A stretch of DNA of 64,000 nt, taken from contig NZ_CP031416.1 in the NCBI RefSeq assembly GCF_003367375.1, forward strand, positions 1,867,501 to 1,931,500, in the 5' to 3' direction. Each line of letters starts with the position of its first letter. Positions within the stretch are counted from its first letter, which is position 1. Below are positions 1 through 8,239 of the stretch, piece after piece. Made by a program: the position numbers and the translations under genes. The stretch is from Gallaecimonas mangrovi. GTDB lineage: Bacteria; Pseudomonadota; Gammaproteobacteria; Enterobacterales; Gallaecimonadaceae. The notes under the pieces were generated by a model. The model did no database searches. It was not told where the DNA came from and was given only the letters and a program-made list of their open reading frames with translations.

Positions 1-1
1 A

Positions 2-544
2 TCAAATTTGTCAAAGATCACGTTGTGTAATTTGAATGGAGCGGTAAGTGTTTACGCATATACTGTTCCGACGATAGAAGATAGGGTTTGCTACATCAAA
101 GGGTATGAATATAGCAAAGTTAACGAAGACGCTGAGTGGAAATACGACGACCAACGGGATTATTATGCTCATATGGAATCAAATAAATGCCCCGAATATA
201 AAAGCGATACTTATATAGATTTTACTTATGCCTCGAAATCGTTTGATAGGTCTAAGCTAGTACTAGACTTGAGCAAGATGGTGGATTCATTTTCGAATGG
301 CGATTATAAGAAGTACATAAACCTTTCTTTATACGACATACTATTTTCTAACTCTCTATCTGAATTTAAGAGAGAAGTGAAGAGTGGATATCGTATAACT
401 ATAGATAGTGTATTTCGTAATCCGCTATCAGATAGTAATTCCTTAAACATTGTGGAGATTTCCATCGGAAGAAGTAGATGGCATTTTTTAATAGAAATTG
501 ATGATGGTAATTTAAAGGTTAAAAAAATAATTAGACTAATCTAG
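2..544 (+). CDS. Hypothetical protein, possibly 5'-truncated by the window edge
   Basis: I do not recognise this protein. The reading frame is open to the left edge, so the true start may lie outside; a TTG at 8 is the only in-window candidate near the edge and would give 178 residues. The product is rich in Tyr, Ser, Asp and Lys, with no signal peptide or membrane segment. The C-terminal half alternates hydrophobic and charged residues, like a small beta-rich fold. The gene is clearly more AT-rich than rhlE and later genes, which suggests acquisition by transfer. It might be an immunity-type or cassette-borne orphan, but nothing in the sequence proves this. Confidence 0.55.
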   Translation, partial: SNLSKITLCNLNGAVSVYAYTVPTIEDRVCYIKGYEYSKVNEDAEWKYDDQRDYYAHMESNKCPEYKSDTYIDFTYASKSFDRSKLVLDLSKMVDSFSNGDYKKYINLSLYDILFSNSLSEFKREVKSGYRITIDSVFRNPLSDSNSLNIVEISIGRSRWHFLIEIDDGNLKVKKIIRLI

Positions 545-763
545 AGATGATTTTCTCAATAGTAATAAAAATCAACATCCATCCTCAGTTTCTCACAATT
601 TCAGTAAGTTAGGGTGTGAAAGGACGTTTAGTGTGGAAGTAGCACGCCGTGCACTCCAAACCGTTAGCCTCCTGCGCTGGGTTGGATGGAGTTATAGGTT
701 AGGGAGCGAGTGGTACGCTATAAATGCTGAGTGCAATAATCCTGTTTGTACTGGGAGTGTAGG

Positions 764-1057
764 ATGGTAATTTGGGTTCTCGAAATAATAGCGTTTATTT
801 TGATGGTTTTGTTTATTTTTTCTGCTGTGAATGCAATCCATTTTATTAATTCCGGCATGCTTAGGGTCAAGAAAGAATATAAAGCCTTAGTCAGAGGAGT
901 TCCATTTTTCTTTCTTGTAAAAAATATATATAAAGAGGATGGTTTGTACTTTAGACGGCAAGGAATTAGATGGTTGCTTATCTCTTTTGCTGCACTTTTA
1001 GCCGTGTTTTTTGTTTTTTATTTTTCCTATTGTTTTGGGTTTTATCATCAGACATAA
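764..1057 (+). CDS. Small two-TM membrane protein of unknown function
   Basis: A 97-residue protein if translation starts at the ATG at 764, which has a GGGAG Shine-Dalgarno-like run at 753-757; an upstream TTG at 746 is less likely. It has a hydrophobic segment at about residues 3-25, a basic central region with a GVPFFFLVKN stretch, and a second membrane segment at about 67-90. This predicts two membrane passes with a loop between. Composition is AT-rich like the preceding gene. It is followed by an attC-like inverted repeat and a hairpin. No family is recognised. Confidence 0.5.
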   Translation: MVIWVLEIIAFILMVLFIFSAVNAIHFINSGMLRVKKEYKALVRGVPFFFLVKNIYKEDGLYFRRQGIRWLLISFAALLAVFFVFYFSYCFGFYHQT

Positions 1058-1129
1058 TTATATTTTTCTACATTATTACTCATTTGGTGAGCTCAGAAAT
1101 CGATAAAAAGGGACATCCATCTCTGAATA

Positions 1130-1211
1130 ACTCAACGCTTATTGCTTGAAAGAGTTGGATCCAGAAAACCGGGCATGCCTTTAATTGGCTGCATTCGCAT
1201 AAGCGTTGAAA
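1130..1211 (+). repeat. Imperfect attC-like inverted repeat
   Basis: TCAACGCTTAT at 1132-1142 is repeated as its exact reverse complement at 1199-1209, with 56 bases between. The left end (1130-1136) reads ACTCAAC, which fits the integron R-box pattern RYYYAAC. The right end (1205-1211) reads GTTGAAA, which fits GTTRRRY except for its last base. The layout and length resemble an integron attC site behind an AT-rich orphan gene. No second copy or integrase is visible, so this could equally be a chance or other dyad element. Confidence 0.3.
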
Positions 1212-1220
1212 TGATGATTT

Positions 1221-1254
1221 AAGGCAGCTGTAGGTCAAAGGTGGCTGCCTTTTC
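1221..1254 (+). terminator. Hairpin between the orphan gene and rhlE
   Basis: AAGGCAGC (1221-1228) pairs with GCTGCCTT (1244-1251) across a 15-base loop, followed by a short T run. The T run lies on the + side, so it would stop rightward transcripts; the long loop makes it a weak candidate. Confidence 0.4.
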
Positions 1255-1260
1255 TCAAAA

Positions 1261-2511
1261 CTAACGCCGACGCGGTTTGCCACGTTTTGCTTTCGCGCTG
1301 CCAGTTTGCCCTAGGGCTTTGGCGCGTAGGTTTTTCTTTGAGGTGTTACGGCTTGGGCTGTTTGTCTCTTCTTGCGCCAAAAGGTTTGGCTCAAAGCCTT
1401 CTTGCCACTGCAGGTTAAAATGTTCGCCAGTGAGCTTTTCTACGTCTTTGAGCAAGTATTTTTCTTTACTGGAGACTAGGGATACGGCAAGGCCTGCTTG
1501 CCCGGCGCGGCCGGTTCGGCCGATGCGGTGAATGTAGTCTTCGGCGTTGTAGGGCAGCTCAAAGTTAACGACGTATTGCAGCTGCTGGATGTCGAGGCCG
1601 CGGGCGGCCACATCAGTGGCAACAAGGGCGCGCACCTTGCCGGTTTTAAATTCTGCCAGGCCGCGGTCGCGGGCGCCTTGGGATTTGTCGCCATGTATCG
1701 CCGCGGAACTGATGCCGTCTTTCTCAAGCTCTTTGGTAAGGGCATCTACCGCTTGTTTGGTACGGGTGAAAATAAGCACCTGTTGCCAATTTTTAGCGCC
1801 TATCAGGTACGCCAATAAAGCCGCTTTGCGAGAGTTGTCGACCTCAAAAAAACGCTGTTCCACTTTGGTGGCCGCTTGATTACGCGGGGCAACTTCGATG
1901 AGTTTTGGCTGCTTTAACATGGTTTTACTTAGCGCAAAAACATCGTCGTTAAAGGTGGCGGAAAAGAACAAGGTTTGGCGCGTATCCGGCAGGCGCTTTA
2001 GGATGCGGTTAATATCGACAATAAAGCCCATGTCCAACATGCGGTCTGCTTCATCAAGCACCAGTGTTTCCACCGTACCTAGGTCAATAAGGCCTTTAAT
2101 GGCCAGCTCCAGCAAGCGGCCCGGGGTAGCCACCAATACGTCACAGCCCTGGTTTAAGGCTTCAAGCTGCGGGTTAATACTGGCGCCGCCGTAAGCCACC
2201 ACCGCGCTGAGCCCTAAACCCTGACTGTATTTTTTAAAGCTCTGGTGTACTTGCTGCGCCAGTTCCCGGGTTGGGGTCAGCACCAGCACCCGGATGGCTT
2301 TTTCTGTGGTTTCCCGCATCAAGTGACGTTCAATCAATGGCAAGGCAAAGGCGGCGGTTTTACCGGTGCCTGTTTGCGCCCCAGCCATCACATCATGGCC
2401 TGCCAGAACCTCGGGGATCGCCGCTTGTTGAATTGGCGTTGGTGTTTGATAACCCAGACTATCAAGAACAGCCAAGATATCCGCATGCAGGCCAAGAGTC
2501 GAAAAACGCAT
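1261..2511 (-). CDS. rhlE: DEAD-box RNA helicase, RhlE subfamily
   Basis: ATP-dependent RNA helicase that remodels RNA during ribosome assembly and turnover in the cytoplasm. In 416 residues all DEAD-box motifs appear in order: the Q-motif region with TPTPIQ near residue 24, Walker A AQTGTGKT at 45-52, PTRELAQQ near 80, DEAD at 153-156, SAT at 184-186, and ARGLDI and HRIGRTGR in the C-terminal RecA lobe. The last 35 or so residues are a basic Arg/Lys tail, usual in this group and thought to bind RNA. It starts with MRFSTLGL, typical of short RhlE proteins. It stands alone. The RhlE assignment over SrmB or DbpA rests on length and tail. Confidence 0.9.
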   Translation of the reverse strand: MRFSTLGLHADILAVLDSLGYQTPTPIQQAAIPEVLAGHDVMAGAQTGTGKTAAFALPLIERHLMRETTEKAIRVLVLTPTRELAQQVHQSFKKYSQGLGLSAVVAYGGASINPQLEALNQGCDVLVATPGRLLELAIKGLIDLGTVETLVLDEADRMLDMGFIVDINRILKRLPDTRQTLFFSATFNDDVFALSKTMLKQPKLIEVAPRNQAATKVEQRFFEVDNSRKAALLAYLIGAKNWQQVLIFTRTKQAVDALTKELEKDGISSAAIHGDKSQGARDRGLAEFKTGKVRALVATDVAARGLDIQQLQYVVNFELPYNAEDYIHRIGRTGRAGQAGLAVSLVSSKEKYLLKDVEKLTGEHFNLQWQEGFEPNLLAQEETNSPSRNTSKKNLRAKALGQTGSAKAKRGKPRRR

Positions 2512-2648
2512 AAAAAATAATCGCTTACGGTGAGGTTTGACGGTGCTATTTTAGCATAAAGCTTTACATTAGAGAGATAACTCTCAGAGTAAAATGAAGT
2601 AGAGTTTAAATTCCACATAGCTATTTGAGTTAATAATAAGGTTTTATC

Positions 2649-3125
2649 ATGAGATTACTGCTGGTCTTTTTGTTTTTAGTTTTACAAGGCTGCATGAGTA
2701 CAGATGTTGCTTCGAAGGGGGCGACCTTTACCTATGAGGCTTCTCCTAAAAGTGGTAAAGCCATTGCGTATTTCTATCAGTTTGCTTTACCAGGTGTTAA
2801 TTCCTGTTTGTTGGTTGGTGTCGATGGTAAATACAAAGCGTGTATGGGGTATCCTGGATATGCCAAAGTCAGTATATCTGCGGGAGATAGAGATATCTCT
2901 TTCACACCTAATTCACTTGTAAAAATATCAAATCTCAATTTTAAGTATAAATTTATGGCCGGTCGTGAATATTTTTTCTGCTTCCAGCCGGTCTTCTCCG
3001 CAGGGAAAGATGATATAGAAATAGCAAGCCAATATAATGTGGCTGTTGATAAAACTTACGGCTGGTTCTTAGTTGATAAAAATAAGGCATTAGAAGAAAT
3101 GCGGAAATTGAGGCTATGGCAATAG
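2649..3125 (+). CDS. Predicted lipoprotein, possibly DUF2846-like
   Basis: A 158-residue protein with a lipoprotein signal: hydrophobic residues 2-12 and lipobox LQGC with Cys15 as the probable lipidated residue, so anchored in the inner or outer membrane. The ATG at 2649 has an AAGG about seven bases upstream. The mature part opens with an IAYFYQ strand, contains Cys pairs and a GDRDISF segment, and resembles the DUF2846 group in outline, though I cannot confirm this. The gene is AT-rich compared with rhlE and stands alone, so it may be acquired. Confidence 0.6.
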   Translation: MRLLLVFLFLVLQGCMSTDVASKGATFTYEASPKSGKAIAYFYQFALPGVNSCLLVGVDGKYKACMGYPGYAKVSISAGDRDISFTPNSLVKISNLNFKYKFMAGREYFFCFQPVFSAGKDDIEIASQYNVAVDKTYGWFLVDKNKALEEMRKLRLWQ

Positions 3126-3284
3126 AATACTAGGCGATATTTGTTGGATGAGGTTTTTGGAATCATCGAAGTGTTGATGTATTTTTATTGACAATTTTTG
3201 ATGCTAAGAAGTGATAGCAATGTATTGGTATATGTTGTTGGTCACTATGGGGCTAATGCTGTAACGCCAACGAGTACCAAACCG

Positions 3285-3863
3285 ATGAGCCAGTTTAGTT
3301 TTACTACACAACAGATTGATTTAGCGTCGGTTACGCTGTCTGGCCCCAGGCTTACGTTAAGGCCTGTGAGTGATATGGATGCCGAGGTGATGTTTAACGA
3401 ATTTAGCCCGGCGGTTACCCGCTATATGATGCCAAAGCCCGCCGCTGATATTAGCGAAACTCGCGCCTTTATTAGCAACTCCTTAGCGTTAATGGCCAAG
3501 CAGCAAGAGCTGGTATTAGCCATTACCGATAACGATAGTGGCGACTTTCTTGGGGTTTGCGGCATGCATGGCCGTGGGACGTATCACCAGCCGGAACTGG
3601 GCCTGTGGCTAAAGATGGCAGCCCACGGCAATGGCTACGGCCGGGAAGCCATTTGGCAGCTTTGCCACTGGATGGTGAAAAATGTTGATTTTGATTACGC
3701 CGTTTATCCGGTTGATAAAGCCAATATCCCCAGCCGCCGCATTCCCGAATCCTTAGGCGGCATCATTGCTGGTGAAGTAGTGAAGGAAAACATGGCCGGG
3801 GTTTTACTGGATGAGGTGGTGTATCACCTCAGTAAAGCGCGGCTCGCTGAGGTATTAGGGTAG
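3285..3863 (+). CDS. GNAT-family N-acetyltransferase (RimJ/RimL-like)
   Basis: Transfers an acetyl group from acetyl-CoA to an amine; substrate unknown. The domain begins with LSGPRLTLRPVSDMDAEVMF, typical of the RimJ/RimL-like branch, and contains the acetyl-CoA pyrophosphate loop HGNGYGREA (about residue 120 from this start). The frame extends upstream to 3198, but those residues come from AT-rich non-family-like sequence, so I place the start at the ATG at 3285 (MSQFSF); the ribosome site is weak in either case. The protein ends 7 bp before a strong bidirectional terminator. Confidence 0.75.
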   Translation: MSQFSFTTQQIDLASVTLSGPRLTLRPVSDMDAEVMFNEFSPAVTRYMMPKPAADISETRAFISNSLALMAKQQELVLAITDNDSGDFLGVCGMHGRGTYHQPELGLWLKMAAHGNGYGREAIWQLCHWMVKNVDFDYAVYPVDKANIPSRRIPESLGGIIAGEVVKENMAGVLLDEVVYHLSKARLAEVLG

Positions 3864-3870
3864 GGCATTA

Positions 3871-3912
3871 AAATAGAAAAGGCAGTGCCCAGCGGCGCTG
3901 CCTTTTCTATTT
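3871..3912. terminator. Bidirectional terminator, perfect 15-bp stem
   Basis: AAATAGAAAAGGCAG (3871-3885) and its exact reverse complement at 3898-3912 enclose a 12-base loop. A/T-rich flanks on both sides suit both the GNAT gene and the convergent phospholipase-like gene. Confidence 0.8.
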
Positions 3913-3924
3913 TAGGTGTTAGTT

Positions 3925-4200
3925 TTATTCCGTTAGTAAGGCAGAGATCTCGCTATAGAGTGCATTAACTTCCCAGGCCTTGAGCTGGGCCAACACATTC
4001 ACCGGATAATTTTCGAGGTGGAACTGTAAAAAGGTGGAGTAGTTCGGAAAGTTTTTAAGGTCTCCGGAAGGTTCCGCCCCTTGGCCGTCGGTAAGATCTT
4101 TAAGTATGTCCGGATCGGTGATCTGCTGTTGCCAACGGGCATTGGGGGTGTTGTAAACCCAAATTACTTCCACACGTCTGCCGGCGGTAATAGCCGCCAC
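3925..4200 (-). pseudogene. Frameshifted C-terminal part of the cPLA2/patatin-like protein
   Basis: This frame overlaps the end of the upstream phospholipase-like frame and continues its homology. The upstream frame stops just after PPADVWK, while this frame carries VIWVYNTPNARWQ and about 80 more residues. That is the kind of Trp-Val-Tyr-Asn segment that follows the catalytic aspartate in cPLA2-like proteins. A single missing base near 4165-4170 (for example one more G in the GGAAG run) would fuse both into one protein of about 600 residues. I see no slippery heptamer suggesting programmed shifting. It is either a true inactivating frameshift or an assembly error. Confidence 0.6.
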
Positions 4201-5735
4201 GGGTTATCTACGGTAGTTAATGTTTGTTTAGCCCAGGCGGTGTTTTGGCCCAAGGTGTTGCTGCCATCGCTGCTGTTAGTGGCCAGTTGTGTTAACAAGT
4301 CAGCAAAGGCGCCATTTTCGTCAGAAAAAAGTTGCGCATAACTCATCGGCTCATTCGGGCTCATCCCCCCGTAGCTTGGGTAGTTACCGGTTATTTTGCT
4401 AAAGCCCTTGTAACCAAACAGCCGTGACAGCTGGTTGTCGGCGACCACAACATCGTTGTTAGAAAACGATAACGGCAGTTCGCAATTAATAAAGGCAACC
4501 GCTTTTATATCGCCGGTGGTTTGCGCTAAAAGCCCAAGTAAACCCGTATTTTCAAAGGTGCCACCATCACTAAAACCGTAGCTTTGGCCTTGCTCATCGT
4601 TACCCACGGCATCAAGTGACCAATAGGGATATTGCGGCACCAGTGCGAAGTAGCCGTTTTCCAGTAAATCGTGTTTTAACGACAAAATCTTACTCCGAAC
4701 TTTCGGCAGGTTTTCTACTTTACGCAGCGCGTATTTCCGGATCAGTCGGCTTTCATCTTTATCGCCGAGAAAGTCTTTCTCGGCGCTGTCGAGAAAATTC
4801 GCCACCAAGGTTTGCAGAGCATGTGCATAAAAGGAGCTGGAACAGGCAGTGGTATCACAAAGCGAATAGCGGCGGGAGATCTCTACTGTTGCCGTGTCAT
4901 CCGCAGCTGAGCCAATTAAGGTGCTAGCAAAGCCAAAACTTTCACAGGCGCCGCCGCCCAGTATGGCCCCGTCAGGGCTTTGCCCTGGAATGCCGGTGTG
5001 AATAGGGGTGGCCTGAACCGGCACTTGCGGTGCCTGCTTGATATCTTGCATCAAGTTGTAGTTAACAATATGGGTGGGCCTATCGCTGCGCGGATAGTAA
5101 AAGTCGTCCTTAGTTAGGCCTTCGTTATTGGGCAGAATGTTTTCACGCACATAATCGGCCGATAGGCTGTAAAACTTGGCCGGAAGGTCAGTGCCAGTGG
5201 TGTAGCTGAGTGACGAAAGGTCAAAAGGAGCCAAAATGAAATCGCTGATAATTTCGGTCCATAACTGCGACAGCGGTAAATCGTATTCGGCGGCATCTTC
5301 TAACCAGCGCTGCATAAAAAGGTAAATTTTTAAAACGCTGAAGTTGTCAGGCGCCTTGCCCAAGCAGGTGCTGGCCATATAGCCCATGTTGGCGGGATGG
5401 TCATCCCGTTTAGTGCCTTTATAAAGGGTATTGGGCGCCTGGGGCGAAACCAGCAAATCGGCATCGGTTACCGGTTGGCGATTAATTTTCTCCGGCAGGT
5501 ATACATAGGGAACCGACCCCCAGGTGCCACCGGATACCGAAGAGATAAAAGACACCTTGTCGATAAGATGTTGGCTGCTGTCTTGTGGGGCGGTCAGTGT
5601 CGTTAGCGCCGATAGTTGCCCTAAAGTGCAGGACATGGCGCGGGTGCCACCGCCGGAGAAACAAATGCCCACTACTGGGCTTTGGTTACCATTTTGCCCG
5701 ACCGGGTTGGGGTATAGCTTGACGTTATTGCTCAT
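4164..5735 (-). CDS. Patatin/cytosolic phospholipase A2-like acyl hydrolase, frameshifted at its 3' end
   Basis: Probable lipid acyl hydrolase. The catalytic core is recognisable: oxyanion-hole loop CFSGGGTRAM near residue 27, nucleophile elbow SSVSGGTWGS near 65 (Ser in the G-x-S-x-G-like turn), and catalytic Asp in FSDGGTFENTG near 390. The ATG at 5735 follows a GGAGG with ideal spacing; the in-frame ATG 12 bases upstream overlaps that ribosome site and is not the start. There is no signal peptide. The frame ends early compared with relatives, and the rest lies in another frame (3925-4200). The Ser-Asp dyad precedes the break, so a truncated product could still fold, but this is uncertain. 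Confidence 0.75.
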   Translation of the reverse strand: MSNNVKLYPNPVGQNGNQSPVVGICFSGGGTRAMSCTLGQLSALTTLTAPQDSSQHLIDKVSFISSVSGGTWGSVPYVYLPEKINRQPVTDADLLVSPQAPNTLYKGTKRDDHPANMGYMASTCLGKAPDNFSVLKIYLFMQRWLEDAAEYDLPLSQLWTEIISDFILAPFDLSSLSYTTGTDLPAKFYSLSADYVRENILPNNEGLTKDDFYYPRSDRPTHIVNYNLMQDIKQAPQVPVQATPIHTGIPGQSPDGAILGGGACESFGFASTLIGSAADDTATVEISRRYSLCDTTACSSSFYAHALQTLVANFLDSAEKDFLGDKDESRLIRKYALRKVENLPKVRSKILSLKHDLLENGYFALVPQYPYWSLDAVGNDEQGQSYGFSDGGTFENTGLLGLLAQTTGDIKAVAFINCELPLSFSNNDVVVADNQLSRLFGYKGFSKITGNYPSYGGMSPNEPMSYAQLFSDENGAFADLLTQLATNSSDGSNTLGQNTAWAKQTLTTVDNPWRLLPPADVWK

Positions 5736-6142
5736 TGTTGCCTCCATGCATAAATTAAGCGGTTCAGCCGCTCTATAAAATACGGCTATTTATGGTTTAC
5801 ACCTAATAAAGATATAAAAATACGAATAGCTATTTTTGTTATAAAAATGGTGAACTATGGCACGTTTTTAAAATGACCGATTTTAATCGCCATGGGCGTT
5901 CTATTCGCCATAATTAAAGGAAAGTCGTAACGGTTGTCATTGATTTGGCAATATTTGGTGACATCTTTATGGCTGAAATGTCGCCTGTTATGCCGTAAAT
6001 AGAAAGAGTAAATAACGGTCTCGTGGTAGGCATTTTTTTACAAGCAATCAGTCACTATCGATAACCTATTACCGCTACTAATAACGGGCAGCATTACAGT
6101 GTGTTAGTGGCATGGGCAACCGATCCTTTGGAGAGCTGTCGC
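5736..6142. other. Gene-free AT-rich divergent intergenic region
   Basis: About 400 bases between the divergent phospholipase-like and surE-like genes, AT-rich near 5770-5880. There is a short dyad GGCG-N7-CGCC near 5895 but no ORF or RNA that I recognise. Promoters for both genes probably lie here. Confidence 0.5.
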
Positions 6143-7048
6143 ATGAAAACGCATCGCACTGCAGGTTTTTCTTTTTTATTCGGGTTGTTGGGCCTGGTGT
6201 CACTGTCAGCTATGGCGGCAAGTCACTGGCCACAGAATGTACTTATCACCAACGACAACGGCATTGATGACCCTAAAATCTGGGCTTTGGCCAAAGCCGT
6301 GGCGAAAGACAGTGACACCTGGATAGTGGCGGCCAGTAAAGACAGAAGCGGCTCTTCTAATTACATGACGCTGGGGGCCGACCGGCGGGCGCTTACCGTG
6401 CACCGGGTTTTTCAGCAGGGGCACCTAACAGCCTATTCTTTTGACGGTTACCCAGCCGATTGTGTGGCGTTTGGCATTCTCGGGCCGATGAAGCACCAAG
6501 CCCCCGATTTAGTGATCTCCGGTATTAATGGTGGCCCCAATTTGGGCCAAAGCAGCTGGTTTGGCTCTGGCACCATTGGCGCCGCGCGTACCGCGGCCCA
6601 TATGGGGATCCCGGCCATTGCTGTTTCGGGCCTGCATGATAAAGACACCGCTATGGTTAACGCCGTTACTCACTGGCTGGTGGCGTTTATCCATAGCCCC
6701 ATGGTGCAACAGTTACAGCCAGGCCAATACCTAACCATTGCCTTTCCCAGGGTGGCGGTAGATAAAATTCATGGTGTGGTGGTGGCGCCCAAAACGCCGC
6801 CAACGCCACATTTAGCCGAGTTTGAAAGGGTTGATAGTAGCGGCAGCGGTAGCGATGTCACGGAAGTGTGGCTGGCAAAGCCAACCGGCAAGAAGCCGCA
6901 GATAACGGCCGATGGCGACCAGGCGCTTTATCGCCAGAACGATATTGTTATCACACCAATGCAAATAGGCGAGCAAAACCCGGCAGCGCTTAGTCAATTT
7001 CGCGGCGAGCTGGCTAAGGTGCCGCCTTGGCCCAAAGCCAAACCGTAA
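6143..7048 (+). CDS. Secreted SurE-like 5'/3'-nucleotidase
   Basis: SurE-family phosphatase, normally hydrolysing nucleoside monophosphates. The ATG at 6143 follows GGAG at 6130-6133; residues before it in the longer frame are not needed. A signal peptide (hydrophobic residues 9-24, cleavage after AMA) points to the periplasm, unlike cytoplasmic E. coli SurE. Conserved blocks are LITNDNGIDD just after the signal, SGINGGPNLGQ, and SGTIGAARTAA. The usual metal-binding NDDG reads NDNG here, so one metal ligand is Asn. Length is near 300, as in exported homologues. It stands alone, followed by a strong terminator. Confidence 0.85.
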   Translation: MKTHRTAGFSFLFGLLGLVSLSAMAASHWPQNVLITNDNGIDDPKIWALAKAVAKDSDTWIVAASKDRSGSSNYMTLGADRRALTVHRVFQQGHLTAYSFDGYPADCVAFGILGPMKHQAPDLVISGINGGPNLGQSSWFGSGTIGAARTAAHMGIPAIAVSGLHDKDTAMVNAVTHWLVAFIHSPMVQQLQPGQYLTIAFPRVAVDKIHGVVVAPKTPPTPHLAEFERVDSSGSGSDVTEVWLAKPTGKKPQITADGDQALYRQNDIVITPMQIGEQNPAALSQFRGELAKVPPWPKAKP

Positions 7049-7051
7049 AAG

Positions 7052-7078
7052 AAAACGCCAGCAATGCTGGCGTTTTTT
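7052..7078 (+). terminator. Rho-independent terminator after the surE-like gene
   Basis: AACGCCAGC (7054-7062) and GCTGGCGTT (7066-7074) form a tight hairpin followed by a six-base T run, ending just before the convergent dehydrogenase gene. Confidence 0.85.
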
Positions 7079-7079
7079 G

Positions 7080-8192
7080 TTATTGATGGGCTCGGCCTAG
7101 GCGGTCGGTTTCAATAATGGCAGCAATAAATTTTTCTTTGCTGGGGGGCGTGGGGGCATATTGCCATTCAATAACCGTTGCCGCTTTGTCGGCAATTACC
7201 GTGAGGTCGGCTTCGGTTAAGGCAATGTCGGCCAGGGTTGTTGGCAAACCAAGGGCCTTGTTAAAAGCCAGAATACGGTTAAATTCGGCGTCGTTGTTGT
7301 CGTACTTCAGCAGGCACAATACCCCAAAGGCAACAATTTCCCCGTGCAGGTGCGACTCACAGGCGGGGATCAATGAACTGCCGTAATAAACGCAGTGGGC
7401 AAGGGAGCTGTTGTAGTAGTACGTTTCGCCAGAGGGTACATGGGCACCCAAGTGCACGGTACAGTTCGAGACAATGCCCGTTAGCATCACAATGGCCAGC
7501 ACCACTTCTTCAAGCTCGGGGGAAATGCGTTGTTGGCGGCAATCTTCCAGGGCTTTTTCGCCATGCTTTAACAGGGGCGCGGTGCAGGTTTTGGCAATAC
7601 CCAACCCCAACTGCGGCAGGTGCGAAAGGGTGCGGCCACGGCAACAATATTCCACTTCATATTCTTTACTGAGCGCATCGCCAATACCGGCCCAAAACAG
7701 CTCTACCGGCGACTCGGCAATAATGCGGGTATTAATAAAGGTATGCTGCGGCGGCTGGCTTTGGTAGGCGTAGTCCTTGAAGGTGCCGTCGGGGTTATAC
7801 ATCACGCTAATAGAGGTGCACGCCGCGCAATTTGAGGCCAGGGTAGGGAAGGTAAACACCGGTTTGTCGGTTTTGGTGCCCAGCACTTTGATGGTGTCAC
7901 AGGCGCGGCCACCGCCGACGGCAAAAATCATGTCGGCGTCTTTTACTGCCGCCATTGCTGCTAACTTATCAACGTTTTCCATGGTGGCATTGCCGCCATA
8001 CCAAACAAAATCCAGCAAGGTGAGCTGGCTATTTTCCACCGCCTTTTTAATGGCATCCTGGGCTTTTAGCAGTGCCGTTTTACCGCCAATTACCACCGCT
8101 TTGCTGCCATAGCGCTGGGTAATGGCAGCAATATTGTCGTAGGCGTCTTCGCCCACACTGTAATTAGGCAGGTAAATGGTTTTATTTGACAT
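7080..8192 (-). CDS. Iron-containing alcohol dehydrogenase family oxidoreductase (GldA/HcxA-like)
   Basis: NAD(P)-dependent dehydrogenase of the group III metal-dependent family, which includes glycerol dehydrogenase GldA and E. coli hydroxycarboxylate dehydrogenase HcxA (YbdH). It has 370 residues, usual for the family. Visible are the nucleotide-binding GGGRACDT near residue 93 and metal ligands in GIGDALSKEYE near 167, in the HxxxxxxH-like SSLAHCVYYG region, and in ESHLHGEIVAFG near 285. A GGACAACACC ribosome-site region precedes the ATG. The exact substrate cannot be told from sequence. The closest type is the HcxA/YbdH branch, by general appearance only. Confidence 0.8.
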   Translation of the reverse strand: MSNKTIYLPNYSVGEDAYDNIAAITQRYGSKAVVIGGKTALLKAQDAIKKAVENSQLTLLDFVWYGGNATMENVDKLAAMAAVKDADMIFAVGGGRACDTIKVLGTKTDKPVFTFPTLASNCAACTSISVMYNPDGTFKDYAYQSQPPQHTFINTRIIAESPVELFWAGIGDALSKEYEVEYCCRGRTLSHLPQLGLGIAKTCTAPLLKHGEKALEDCRQQRISPELEEVVLAIVMLTGIVSNCTVHLGAHVPSGETYYYNSSLAHCVYYGSSLIPACESHLHGEIVAFGVLCLLKYDNNDAEFNRILAFNKALGLPTTLADIALTEADLTVIADKAATVIEWQYAPTPPSKEKFIAAIIETDRLGRAHQ

Positions 8193-8239
8193 GGTGTTGT
8201 CCTTTTACGGCAAAAAACGGGGTTAAGCGCTCGCCTGGG

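Noticed and set aside
545-763. Second attC site between the two AT-rich orphan genes
   Set aside because: Several GTTA-containing stretches exist but none pairs with an RYYYAAC partner in the right order.
1080-1283. 67-residue minus-strand frame overlapping the rhlE end
   Set aside because: It covers the inverted repeat and hairpin, has no ribosome site and overlaps the end of rhlE; more likely chance.
4616-4927. Plus-strand frame inside the phospholipase-like gene
   Set aside because: Antisense to a gene with clear catalytic motifs; the translation has no family-like pattern.
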